A stretch of DNA of 5,107 nucleotides. Origin: an uncultured Bacteroidia bacterium (GTDB lineage Bacteria > Bacteroidota > Bacteroidia > Bacteroidales > UBA932). The stretch is taken from NCBI GenBank assembly GCA_902766985.1, contig CACXFP010000042.1:1-5107 (forward strand), written 5' to 3'. The notes beneath the pieces were generated by a model, which was not told the origin of the DNA, ran no database searches, and saw only the letters and a program-made list of their open reading frames with translations. Both the position numbers and the translations under genes were made by a program. Below are positions 1-5,029 of this stretch, in pieces. Each line of letters begins with the position of its first letter. Position 1 is the first letter of the stretch.

Positions 1-1028
1 CAGTAATCTCCGCTGCCGGCAAGGTAACGGAGCAGGGGGAGGAAGAACATCACTCCCAGGAAGGCCAGGAGGGTGAAAATCACGAAATACTTCATTCCGT
101 CCCTCAAGGTTTCGGGACTGTTCTTGTCCCTGCTGCCGTTGAACACTATGGGCTCGTATGCATAGCGGAACGCCTGTGTCATCACGGACATTATGAGGGC
201 GATCTTGGCGCAAGCCCCGTAGATGCCTAGCTGGACCTTCCCTTCTTCTCCCGGCACGAGCCAGGGATACAGGATCTTGTCCGCCACCTGGTTGAGGATT
301 CCCACTATGCCGAGAAGGAGCAGGGGCCAGGTGTAGGAAAGCATGCGCCTGGCCAGCCGTCCGTCCCAGCCATGGAACATGCCCTTGATTTCAGGGATGA
401 ACAAAAGGGATACCGCGGTGGTGCAGATAAGGTTGATGAAGAAGATAAACCCTACGCCATAGTCGAACCTCAGCCACGCAGTCTCCAGGGAAGGCATGGA
501 AGTGAAGAGTTTCGGCAGCAGGACGAAGCACACCACGTTAAGGATGACGTTGGGGATTATGAAGGCGAATTTCAGCGAGACGAACCTCAGGGGCCTGCCC
601 TGTTGCCTCAGGCGGCTGAACATGATTGCCTGGAAGGCGTCCTGGGCCACGATTACCGCCATGCAGCCTATGTATTCGGGGTGCGCGGAATAGCCAAGGG
701 CACCGGAGAGCGGACGCAGAAGGCCGAGGACCAGGGCGATGAAGACCAGGCAGACACCCCCGACGAGGCGGAGGGTTGTGCTGTAAACCATCCTGTCGTC
801 CTCTCCGTCCTTGTTGCTGAAACGGAAAAGCGTCGTTTCCATTCCGAACGTCAGGAGGGCCAGCAGCAGGGCCGTGTAGGCATACAGGTTAGTAACTATG
901 CCGTAGCCGCCGCTTTCGGCGGCAATATAGTAGGTGTACAGGGGTACGAGCAGATAGTTGAGGAATCTCCCCACTATGCTGCTGAGTCCGTACAGGGCGG
1001 TATCTTTTGCCAGCGATTTCAGGTTCAT
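1..1028 (-). CDS. Polysaccharide/oligosaccharide flippase, partial (C-terminus outside window)
   Basis: Reading the minus strand from the ATG at 1028 gives an open frame of 342 codons that runs off the window edge without a stop. The product starts MNLKSLAKDTALYGLSSIVG and is strongly hydrophobic, with likely membrane segments near residues 10-34, 45-68, 88-104, 120-137, 152-172, 192-211, 230-246, 269-290 and 313-335. The N-terminal pattern (a short basic stretch, then a helix with YGLSS..GRFLNYLLVPLYTYY) and the later FG.ETTLFRF and AFRYAYEP segments are typical of Wzx-like members of the MOP flippase superfamily. These move lipid-linked sugar units across the inner membrane for polysaccharide or LPS assembly. 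Family members are usually somewhat under 500 residues, so roughly the last third is missing. The gene diverges from the isomerase gene across a 30-base gap. The exact substrate cannot be read from the sequence; a lipid II flippase role is possible but less supported. Confidence 0.88.
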   Translation of the reverse strand, partial: MNLKSLAKDTALYGLSSIVGRFLNYLLVPLYTYYIAAESGGYGIVTNLYAYTALLLALLTFGMETTLFRFSNKDGEDDRMVYSTTLRLVGGVCLVFIALVLGLLRPLSGALGYSAHPEYIGCMAVIVAQDAFQAIMFSRLRQQGRPLRFVSLKFAFIIPNVILNVVCFVLLPKLFTSMPSLETAWLRFDYGVGFIFFINLICTTAVSLLFIPEIKGMFHGWDGRLARRMLSYTWPLLLLGIVGILNQVADKILYPWLVPGEEGKVQLGIYGACAKIALIMSVMTQAFRYAYEPIVFNGSRDKNSPETLRDGMKYFVIFTLLAFLGVMFFLPLLRYLAGSGDY

Positions 1029-1033
1029 ATCCA

Positions 1034-1041
1034 CAAAAATA
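1034..1041 (-). promoter_or_regulatory. Bacteroidota -7 element for the flippase gene
   Basis: On the minus strand these bases read TATTTTTG, a full match to the Bacteroidota -7 consensus TAnnTTTG. The G lies only 5 bases before the flippase ATG, so the transcript would have almost no leader. No clear -33 TTTG is seen at the usual distance. A TTTTG at 1071-1067 is about 25 bases from the -7 word, which is longer than usual. The call rests on the -7 word and its position. Confidence 0.5.
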
Positions 1042-1043
1042 AT

Positions 1044-1051
1044 TAAATTTG
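1044..1051 (+). promoter_or_regulatory. Bacteroidota -7 element for the isomerase gene
   Basis: The bases read TAAATTTG, a full match to TAnnTTTG, ending 7 bases before the ATG at 1059. The word sits almost back to back with the opposite-strand -7 word at 1034-1041, so the two promoters probably share or compete for the same short region. No good -33 word is visible: TTTTG at 1005-1009 is too far upstream. No Shine-Dalgarno sequence precedes the ATG. Confidence 0.5.
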
Positions 1052-1058
1052 TACCATT

Positions 1059-1760
1059 ATGAAACACAAAATCATCATTGCCGCAGGCTGCATCGTGTTG
1101 GCAGCCATCGCGGCCGGCTGCGGCGGCCGTTCAAAGAAAGCCGATGCCGCAGCAGCGGATGCGGCCCTGAAGGCGGAGCAGGATTCCATCGCCGCACTTG
1201 CTGCAGATAAACAGAAAAAAGCAGAAGAAATCATGAAGACACTTCCCGAAGAGCCTGTATTCGACATTGTTACGAACATGGGCACAATCAAGGTGAAACT
1301 GTATTCCAAGACCCCTAAGCATCGCGACAATTTCGAGAAGCTTGCCTTGTCGGGCTACTATGACGGCCTCCTTTTCCACCGCGTCATCGACGGATTCATG
1401 ATCCAGGGCGGAGATCCCAATACTCGCGACAAGTCGCCCGAAGGAATCGCCAAATATGGCCAGGGCGGTCCCGGATACACGGTCCCTGCCGAGTTCATTC
1501 CTGAATACAGGCACAAGAAGGGGGCTCTCGCAGCCGCCCGAAGGGGTGATGCCGCCAATCCCATGAAGGAGTCCTCCGGATCCCAGTTCTATCTCGTCCA
1601 GGATGAGAACGCCTGCGCTCAGCTCGACGGAGCCTACACGGTGTATGGAGAAACGATTGAAGGCCTTGACGTGATCGACAGGATTGCTATAGTTGCCACC
1701 GACGGACGGGACCGTCCTGTGAGCGATGTAGTTATCAAGAAGATAATGCTTGATAAATAG
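1059..1760 (+). CDS. Cyclophilin-type peptidyl-prolyl cis-trans isomerase, lipoprotein
   Basis: This 233-residue protein catalyses cis-trans isomerisation of X-Pro bonds during envelope protein folding. Residues 1-21 form a lipoprotein signal (MKHK, hydrophobic core, lipobox-like IAAGC), with Cys21 as the predicted lipidated residue. The residues after Cys21 (GGRSKKAD) lack the acidic cluster of Bacteroidota surface-export signals, so I infer a periplasm-facing anchor. Residues 27-62 are Ala/Lys/Glu-rich and probably form a helical spacer. The cyclophilin domain spans about 66-232, with the hallmark FHRVIDGFMIQGGDP at 106-120 (catalytic Arg108, plus Phe113 and Gln116), GSQFYLV at 174-180 and LDGAYTVYGE at 189-198. 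The Trp that precedes LDG in human cyclophilin A is Gln here, as in many bacterial members. The glycine-rich insert and VPAEF..HKKGALAAAR section at about 131-161 resemble Bacteroidota homologues. It is encoded alone, divergent from the flippase and convergent with the hexosaminidase. Confidence 0.93.
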   Translation: MKHKIIIAAGCIVLAAIAAGCGGRSKKADAAAADAALKAEQDSIAALAADKQKKAEEIMKTLPEEPVFDIVTNMGTIKVKLYSKTPKHRDNFEKLALSGYYDGLLFHRVIDGFMIQGGDPNTRDKSPEGIAKYGQGGPGYTVPAEFIPEYRHKKGALAAARRGDAANPMKESSGSQFYLVQDENACAQLDGAYTVYGETIEGLDVIDRIAIVATDGRDRPVSDVVIKKIMLDK

Positions 1761-1786
1761 GACATTAAAAGAGTAAAACCGGCCAG

Positions 1787-1850
1787 AAAAATCTCTTGAT
1801 TGCAAATTATTGGCATGGTACTTGCAATAATTTCAATCGAATAGTTTTTT
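1787..1850. terminator. Probable bidirectional intrinsic terminator between convergent genes
   Basis: Bases 1796-1815 and 1823-1840 form a long imperfect inverted repeat. TTGATTG (1796-1802) pairs with CAATCGA (1834-1840, one G-T wobble). AAATTATTG (1804-1812) pairs with CAATAATTT (1825-1833), and CA (1814-1815) with TG (1823-1824). The only interruptions are single bulges at 1803 and 1813, and the loop is 1816-1822. A run of A lies on the left (1787-1791) and a run of six T on the right (1845-1850), so the hairpin has a U-tract on either strand. It lies 26 bases after the isomerase stop and can serve both that gene and any read-through from the hexosaminidase side. The stem is AT-rich, so its strength is uncertain. 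Confidence 0.6.
1811..1826 (+). promoter_or_regulatory. Sigma-54-like -24/-12 word (possibly coincidental)
   Basis: The bases TGGCATGGTACTTGCA match the sigma-54 consensus TGGCAc-N5-TTGCa, with GG and GC separated by the required 10 bases. Transcription would start near 1838 and run rightwards into the gap and then antisense to the hexosaminidase 3' end. No plus-strand gene follows. The word lies entirely within the hairpin of the likely terminator, so palindrome symmetry could create it by chance. It is listed at low confidence for that reason. Confidence 0.2.
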
Positions 1851-1852
1851 CA

Positions 1853-1871
1853 TAGGTTAAGTTTTAGGTTA
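1853..1871. repeat. Short direct repeat TAGGTTA x2
   Basis: TAGGTTA occurs at 1853-1859 and again at 1865-1871, with a 12-base period and an AT-rich spacer. It lies between the two hairpins of the convergent gap. The spacing is close to one helical turn, as in a dimeric protein site, but nothing else supports binding and two 7-base copies can arise by chance. Confidence 0.35.
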
Positions 1872-1878
1872 GAATTGC

Positions 1879-1910
1879 GACGCCCTCCTGATGAGAATCA
1901 CGAGGGCGTC
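1879..1910 (-). terminator. GC-rich hairpin with GAGA loop, probable hexosaminidase 3' end
   Basis: GACGCCCTC (1879-1887) pairs perfectly with GAGGGCGTC (1902-1910). After a C-C mismatch (1888/1901), TGAT (1889-1892) pairs with ATCA (1897-1900), closing a GAGA loop at 1893-1896, a GNRA-type tetraloop when read on the plus strand. The hairpin begins 31 bases past the hexosaminidase stop. Neither side has a clean T-run: the minus strand continues GCAATTCT and the plus strand AATCATTTAT. It may therefore be a weak terminator or a 3' stabilising structure rather than a textbook intrinsic terminator. Confidence 0.55.
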
Positions 1911-1941
1911 AATCATTTATGTATGTGTCGATGGCCGGGCC

Positions 1942-3597
1942 TTACAGCGGTCTGTAATTATAGCCCAGTTTCTCCATCAGCTTCAGATGCTTTCCCAGCT
2001 TCCCGGTGAAGCGTCCGTAATCCTTGTTGGCCGGCGCGCACCACTGTACTTCGCTCAGCGCCTGGAGACGGGGGATCAGCATATAGAAGAGTTCCTTGTC
2101 ATTGCGGATATACTCGGTCCACATGTTGGCTTGGACTCCTGTGATATGTGCTGTCGTCCCTGCGTCGAAGCCGTCCAGGGGTTCGTAGTTGTAAAGGTTT
2201 TCCGCATCGTAGAATTTAGAGCGGGCATATCCTGCACCGACGAAGGTCTCCCTGTCGTTCTCTCCTTGCTTGTAGTCGAGGTAGCAGTAGTCAGTGGGCG
2301 ACATGATTACGTCGAATCCCATTCCGGCGGCCTGGATTCCGCCCTTCGTGCCCCTCCAGGACATCACCGTAGCACCTTCGGCGAGATCCCCTTCGAGGAT
2401 TTCGTCCCAGCCGATGATCTTCCTGCCCTTGGTCTCCAGATAATCCTGCACCCTCTTGGTGACATAATTCTGAAGCCTCTGCTCCTTGGTGGCTCCGTCT
2501 CCGTCCTTGATGCCGAGTTCAGCTATCTTTGCCTGGCAGACGGGGCATTTAGCCCATTCTTTCTTAGGGCACTCGTCACCGCCGATATGGAGATATTCGC
2601 TGGGGAAGAGTTCGCAGATTTCGTCGAGGACGTTGAAGAGGAACTCGAAGGTGCTTTCCTTGCCTACGCAGAGCACCTGGTCGGACACGCCCCATTTCGT
2701 CCATACTTCATAAGGGCCTCCGGTGCATCCGAGCCAGGGGTATGAAGCCATGGCTGCGAGCATGTGGCCCGGAAGGTCGAGTTCGGGGATGACGATGATG
2801 CCGAGTTTCCCGGCATAGGCGACGATGTCCCTGATCTGGTCCTGGGTGTAGTAGCCTCCGTAGCGGATGCCGTCGTTCTTCCTTCTGTCGTAGGTCTGCT
2901 GGGTGCCGCTGCGGAAGGCGCCGACCTCGGTAAGGAGGGGATATTTCTTTATCTCGATCCTCCAGCCCTGGTCTTCGGTAAGATGCCAGTGGAAACGGTT
3001 GATCTTGTACATGGCGGCCACGTCAAGGAACTTTTTGACCTCTTCGACCGAATAGAAATGCCTTGCGCAGTCGAGCATCAGTCCGCGATAGGCGAACCTG
3101 GGGCTGTCCTGGATGGAACAGCACGGGATGGTTACCTTGCCGGAAGCCTTCTCACCGGTGAAGATTCCGTCCGGAAGCAACTGCTTGAGGGTCTGGATCG
3201 CGTAAAGGAAACCATTGTAGCCGCTGGCCTTCACGACAGCGTTCTTCGGTGTGACATGGATGGTATAGGCCTCGTTCTGGAGTGAGGAATCCAGCAGGAA
3301 AATGAATCCTTTCACCTGGTTCCTGGAAAGGGCCCGGTCCAGGCCGACTGGGGTGGCGAAGGAATTGTTCCTTCCGGCAAGGAGGGAAAGCCGGGAGGAG
3401 AATACCCTTATGAGGTCGAGAGTGTTCCTGTCCAGGGCGGGATCGCAGTTGAAGGTGGCTCCGGAGGCCTTGAAACTGCCTTTTCCGACTTCAACTTTCT
3501 GGGGCTGGGGGATGATGTCCAGCGATGCGGTTTCGGCCAAGGCGGTTCCGCCCGCGAGAGCCATCACCGTTGTCAATGCGATAGAGAAGAGTTTCAT
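1942..3597 (-). CDS. Secreted GH20 beta-N-acetylhexosaminidase
   Basis: This 551-residue glycoside hydrolase family 20 exo-enzyme removes terminal beta-GlcNAc or beta-GalNAc using the substrate N-acetyl group as nucleophile. A signal peptide occupies residues 1-21 (MKLFSIALTTVMALAGG.., cleavage after ALA), so it acts in the periplasm or outside. An N-terminal GH20b-like domain (about 25-160) precedes the catalytic barrel (about 165-515). Visible active-site signatures are RGLMLDCARHF (171-181), HLTEDQGWR (205-213), PGH (276-278), the catalytic pair Asp341-Glu342 in HIGGDE, GWDE (396-399), MSW (412-414), YLD (439-441) and WTE (493-495). The CPKKEWAKCPVC cluster after the catalytic pair (343-354) is common in Bacteroidota homologues. 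I chose the ATG at 3597; a TTG at 3606 would add three residues ahead of the signal peptide. It lies 16 bases after the CHR-transporter subunit. Host glycan or mucin trimming is inferred; peptidoglycan or chitin fragments are alternatives. Confidence 0.94.
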   Translation of the reverse strand: MKLFSIALTTVMALAGGTALAETASLDIIPQPQKVEVGKGSFKASGATFNCDPALDRNTLDLIRVFSSRLSLLAGRNNSFATPVGLDRALSRNQVKGFIFLLDSSLQNEAYTIHVTPKNAVVKASGYNGFLYAIQTLKQLLPDGIFTGEKASGKVTIPCCSIQDSPRFAYRGLMLDCARHFYSVEEVKKFLDVAAMYKINRFHWHLTEDQGWRIEIKKYPLLTEVGAFRSGTQQTYDRRKNDGIRYGGYYTQDQIRDIVAYAGKLGIIVIPELDLPGHMLAAMASYPWLGCTGGPYEVWTKWGVSDQVLCVGKESTFEFLFNVLDEICELFPSEYLHIGGDECPKKEWAKCPVCQAKIAELGIKDGDGATKEQRLQNYVTKRVQDYLETKGRKIIGWDEILEGDLAEGATVMSWRGTKGGIQAAGMGFDVIMSPTDYCYLDYKQGENDRETFVGAGYARSKFYDAENLYNYEPLDGFDAGTTAHITGVQANMWTEYIRNDKELFYMLIPRLQALSEVQWCAPANKDYGRFTGKLGKHLKLMEKLGYNYRPL

Positions 3598-3603
3598 TTG
3601 AAT

Positions 3604-3611
3604 CAAATTTT
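3604..3611 (-). promoter_or_regulatory. Possible -7 element ahead of the hexosaminidase
   Basis: The minus strand reads AAAATTTG, five of the six fixed positions of TAnnTTTG, ending 6 bases before the ATG at 3597. It is placed like the -7 words of the other transcription-unit starts in this window, in the gap after the upstream transporter gene. It could give the hydrolase its own nearly leaderless transcript, although the tight spacing also allows co-transcription. Confidence 0.25.
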
Positions 3612-3613
3612 TG

Positions 3614-4231
3614 TCAATATAATAAAAAACCGGCTATTCCCCCAAGGACGATGATCAGAATAGGGTCGGCCTTGAGGAAAAGTGAGGATAGGAGGGCTGC
3701 CCCGAAGAGGGCCCAGCTCTTCCAGTCGGGAAAGTTCTCGGCGATCACTTCGATCCCGGGCTGTGACAGGAGGGGAGTCCCGCTCCATGAGACATTGATG
3801 ATAAGGATGACAGCCGCCGCTCCGATGAGACCTACCACGGCAGGCCGGAGCCAGTCCATGACTCCTTCGAAGAGTATGTTGTGGTTGAACTTGTTGTAAA
3901 ACTTCACCAAGGCAAGTACGATCAGGAAGGAGGGCAGGACGACTGCAAAGGTGGCGGTAGCCGACCCGAGGACGGCCATGAGGTGGCCCGCCCCTGCGTT
4001 TTCTATCACCTGATAGCCGACATAGGTGGCGGAATTTATCCCGATGGGGCCGGGGGTCATCTGCGAGATGGCCACGATGTCCGTGAATGCGCTCTCGCTT
4101 ATCCAGCCGTGGACGCTGACAACCTGGGCCTGTATCAAGGAGAGCATGGCGTATCCTCCCCCGAAAGTGAATGCCCCGATCACAAAGAAGGTCCAGAACA
4201 ACTGGAGGTAAAGGATACCGATGTCCATCAT
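3614..4231 (-). CDS. CHR-family (ChrA-like) transporter, second half-size subunit
   Basis: This 205-residue hydrophobic protein has one CHR domain. Its motifs are FFVIGAFTFGGGYAMLSLIQ (15-34), DIVAISQMTPGPIGINSATY (51-70) and a TFAVVLPSF segment (94-102), with about six membrane segments ending in ILIIVLGGIAGFLLY. Chromate transporters come as long two-domain proteins or, as here, as pairs of single-domain genes whose products probably work together in the inner membrane. The best-known activity is chromate efflux, but many anaerobes carry such pairs and the real substrate is unknown. The start is the ATG at 4231, which overlaps the upstream stop as ATGA and follows a good Shine-Dalgarno; a second ATG at 4228 is one codon later. 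An upstream in-frame start near 4366 would place about 45 hydrophilic residues inside the neighbouring gene and is unlikely. This copy keeps the full TPGP motif, whereas its partner has SAPG. Confidence 0.9.
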   Translation of the reverse strand: MMDIGILYLQLFWTFFVIGAFTFGGGYAMLSLIQAQVVSVHGWISESAFTDIVAISQMTPGPIGINSATYVGYQVIENAGAGHLMAVLGSATATFAVVLPSFLIVLALVKFYNKFNHNILFEGVMDWLRPAVVGLIGAAAVILIINVSWSGTPLLSQPGIEVIAENFPDWKSWALFGAALLSSLFLKADPILIIVLGGIAGFLLY

Positions 4232-4776
4232 ATCCGTCCCTCCTTCTTTTCTTTTAAATAAGTGAAGGCCAGGGCCAGAATGATCAGCACCAGCAGTATA
4301 TAGATAGGTGAAAAATGCAGGAAGGCCACCAGCACAAGGCAGAGGATGGATATGAGCCAGGCCCACCAGGTCCGGTTGTTCTTCCTGGCCATGTTGATCA
4401 TCGGGACGGCTATCAGTGAGACCACCACAGGCCTGATTCCCTTGAAGATCCTGATTACCACCGGATTGTCTCCGTAATTGGTGAAGAGCATCGCGATCAG
4501 GAGGATGATGGTGAACGAGGGGAGGACTGTCCCGAGGGTTGCCACGACACTGCCGCGTATCCCCCTCATCTTGTATCCGGCGAAGATGGACATGTTGACG
4601 GCCATAATCCCCGGGGCGCTCTGGGCAAGGGCGATGATGTCCGGGAGTTCTTCGGAAGACAGCCAGCCCCTCTTCTCAAGTTCCTTCTGGATCAGGGGAA
4701 TCATCGCATAACCGCCCCCTATGGTGAATGCTCCTATTTTTACGAAGACCAAAAAAAGCTGCCAGAGTGAAACCAT
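4228..4776 (-). CDS. CHR-family (ChrA-like) transporter, first half-size subunit
   Basis: This 182-residue single-domain CHR protein is the first gene of the pair. It shows LFLVFVKIGAFTIGGGYAM (7-25), GWLSSEELPDIIALAQSAPG (37-56), NMSIFAGYKMRGIRG (61-75) and TVLPSFTIILLIA (83-95), followed by IRPVVVSLIAV and two hydrophobic segments before a basic tail KEKKEGRI. The paired half-size arrangement suggests a heterodimer in the inner membrane that exports chromate or a related oxyanion. The substrate is not determined by the motifs seen. I chose the ATG at 4776 (MVSLWQLF), because the longer reading to 4794 starts at TTG and adds six residues overlapping a promoter-like word. Its stop overlaps the start of the second subunit, so the two are surely co-transcribed and probably translationally coupled. 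It diverges from the rRNA operon. Confidence 0.9.
   Translation of the reverse strand: MVSLWQLFLVFVKIGAFTIGGGYAMIPLIQKELEKRGWLSSEELPDIIALAQSAPGIMAVNMSIFAGYKMRGIRGSVVATLGTVLPSFTIILLIAMLFTNYGDNPVVIRIFKGIRPVVVSLIAVPMINMARKNNRTWWAWLISILCLVLVAFLHFSPIYILLVLIILALAFTYLKEKKEGRI
4239..4244 (-). promoter_or_regulatory. Shine-Dalgarno of the second CHR subunit
   Basis: The minus strand reads AGGAGG 7 bases before the ATG at 4231, inside the last codons of the upstream subunit. It is the only strong Shine-Dalgarno sequence in the window. It supports the start at 4231 over the long upstream extension, and it fits re-initiation at the ATGA stop-start overlap. Confidence 0.75.
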
Positions 4777-4780
4777 GGGA

Positions 4781-4788
4781 CAAAGATG
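4781..4788 (-). promoter_or_regulatory. Possible -7 element for the CHR transporter operon
   Basis: The minus strand reads CATCTTTG, differing from TAnnTTTG only at the first base, and ends 4 bases before the ATG at 4776. The expected -33 region (about 4807-4810) reads TTAC, a poor match. The position matches the other gene starts here, but the call is tentative. Confidence 0.35.
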
Positions 4789-4819
4789 GAACAATTTTTC
4801 AAAAAAGTAACGAATTTTT

Positions 4820-4849
4820 TTTGAAAGACGAAAAATGTGTTTATCTTTG
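4820..4849 (+). promoter_or_regulatory. rRNA operon promoter (-33 TTTG, -7 TATCTTTG)
   Basis: TTTG at 4820-4823 and TATCTTTG at 4842-4849 form a two-part Bacteroidota promoter with 18 bases between the words and a perfect -7 element. Transcription should begin near 4854-4857. Upstream lie alternating A and T tracts (T5 at 4795-4799, A6 at 4801-4806, T8 at 4815-4822), which could bend DNA or act like an UP element, as expected for a strong rRNA promoter. It fires away from the CHR transporter operon. Confidence 0.8.
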
Positions 4850-4852
4850 CAG

Positions 4853-4873
4853 CCCGTTTCCGAAAGGACCGGG
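4853..4873 (+). other. Hairpin at the 5' end of the rRNA leader
   Basis: CCCG (4853-4856) pairs with CGGG (4870-4873), and TCC (4859-4861) with GGA (4866-4868), closing a GAAA tetraloop at 4862-4865. A small internal loop (TT opposite C) separates the two helices. It lies at or just after the predicted transcription start, so it may cap the precursor or be part of initiation control. Whether its first bases are transcribed depends on the exact start. Confidence 0.5.
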
Positions 4874-4876
4874 ACA

Positions 4877-4889
4877 AGATCTTTGAAAA
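4877..4889 (+). promoter_or_regulatory. boxA-like antitermination site in the rRNA leader
   Basis: AGATCTTTGAAAA resembles the boxA of rRNA leaders (E. coli TGCTCTTTAACAA), matching 9 of 13 positions including the TCTTT core. It lies shortly after the leader hairpin and about 140 bases before 16S. In the known system boxA in RNA binds NusB-NusE (S10) to keep polymerase processive on untranslated rRNA. The assignment is by similarity and position. Confidence 0.55.
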
Positions 4890-4901
4890 TACTGAAGGAT
4901 T

Positions 4902-4930
4902 AGTACAAGCAAGCAAGTACAAACAAGTAC
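4902..4930 (+). repeat. AGTAC/CAAG mini-repeats in the rRNA leader
   Basis: CAAGTAC occurs at 4914-4920 and 4924-4930 (10-base period). AGTAC appears a third time at 4902-4906, and CAAG is tandem at 4906-4917. The stretch is A-rich, purine-rich and probably unstructured. It follows the boxA-like site and may be an unpaired spacer for leader-binding factors or simple drift. Confidence 0.4.
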
Positions 4931-5029
4931 CGAAAACAAACGAGAGCGTCAATTCTTGTTAAAATTGGATTGATTATTATTGATCCGGAAGAGAACGAGT
5001 TACAGGGACAAGCTAAGAGATAATAATAT

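Larger units (their letters stand above)
4855..5029 (+). other. rRNA operon 5' leader (precursor spacer)
   Basis: This is the transcribed spacer between the likely start near 4855 and mature 16S. It holds the hairpin, boxA-like site and mini-repeats listed separately, then an AT-rich part. Within that part CAATT (4950-4954) can pair with AATTG (4962-4966). Bases near the 3' end should pair with sequence after the 16S 3' end to form the RNase III processing stem, but that partner is outside the window. No open reading frame is credible here. Confidence 0.6.

Noticed and set aside
372..1046. 224-codon open frame on the plus strand
   Set aside because: It lies antisense to the clear flippase frame. 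Its product is polar, lacks any recognisable domain and is best explained by GC-rich codon bias.
1131..1805. 224-codon open frame on the minus strand
   Set aside because: It is antisense to the cyclophilin gene, has no recognisable motif, and lies over sequence whose conservation is explained by the isomerase.
1891..2745. 284-codon open frame on the plus strand
   Set aside because: It is antisense to the GH20 gene and its start codon lies in the loop of a hairpin. The predicted protein has no family features.
2764..3285. 173-codon plus-strand frame within the hexosaminidase
   Set aside because: It is a shadow of the GH20 coding sequence, with no motif or start signal.
3881..4261. 126-codon plus-strand frame within the CHR genes
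   Set aside because: It is antisense to well-supported membrane proteins and its composition is that of a reverse-strand shadow.
4232..4366. Longer start for the second CHR subunit
   Set aside because: The added 45 residues lie inside the upstream gene and do not resemble the family. The ATG at 4231 has a strong Shine-Dalgarno and begins the conserved domain.
4740..4952. 70-codon minus-strand frame over the rRNA promoter region
   Set aside because: It overlaps the rRNA promoter, leader hairpin and boxA-like site and has no family features.
4975..4982. Possible second rRNA promoter (TATTATTG)
   Set aside because: It has one mismatch to TAnnTTTG in an AT-rich leader and no -33 word at proper spacing (CTTG ends only 16 bases upstream).
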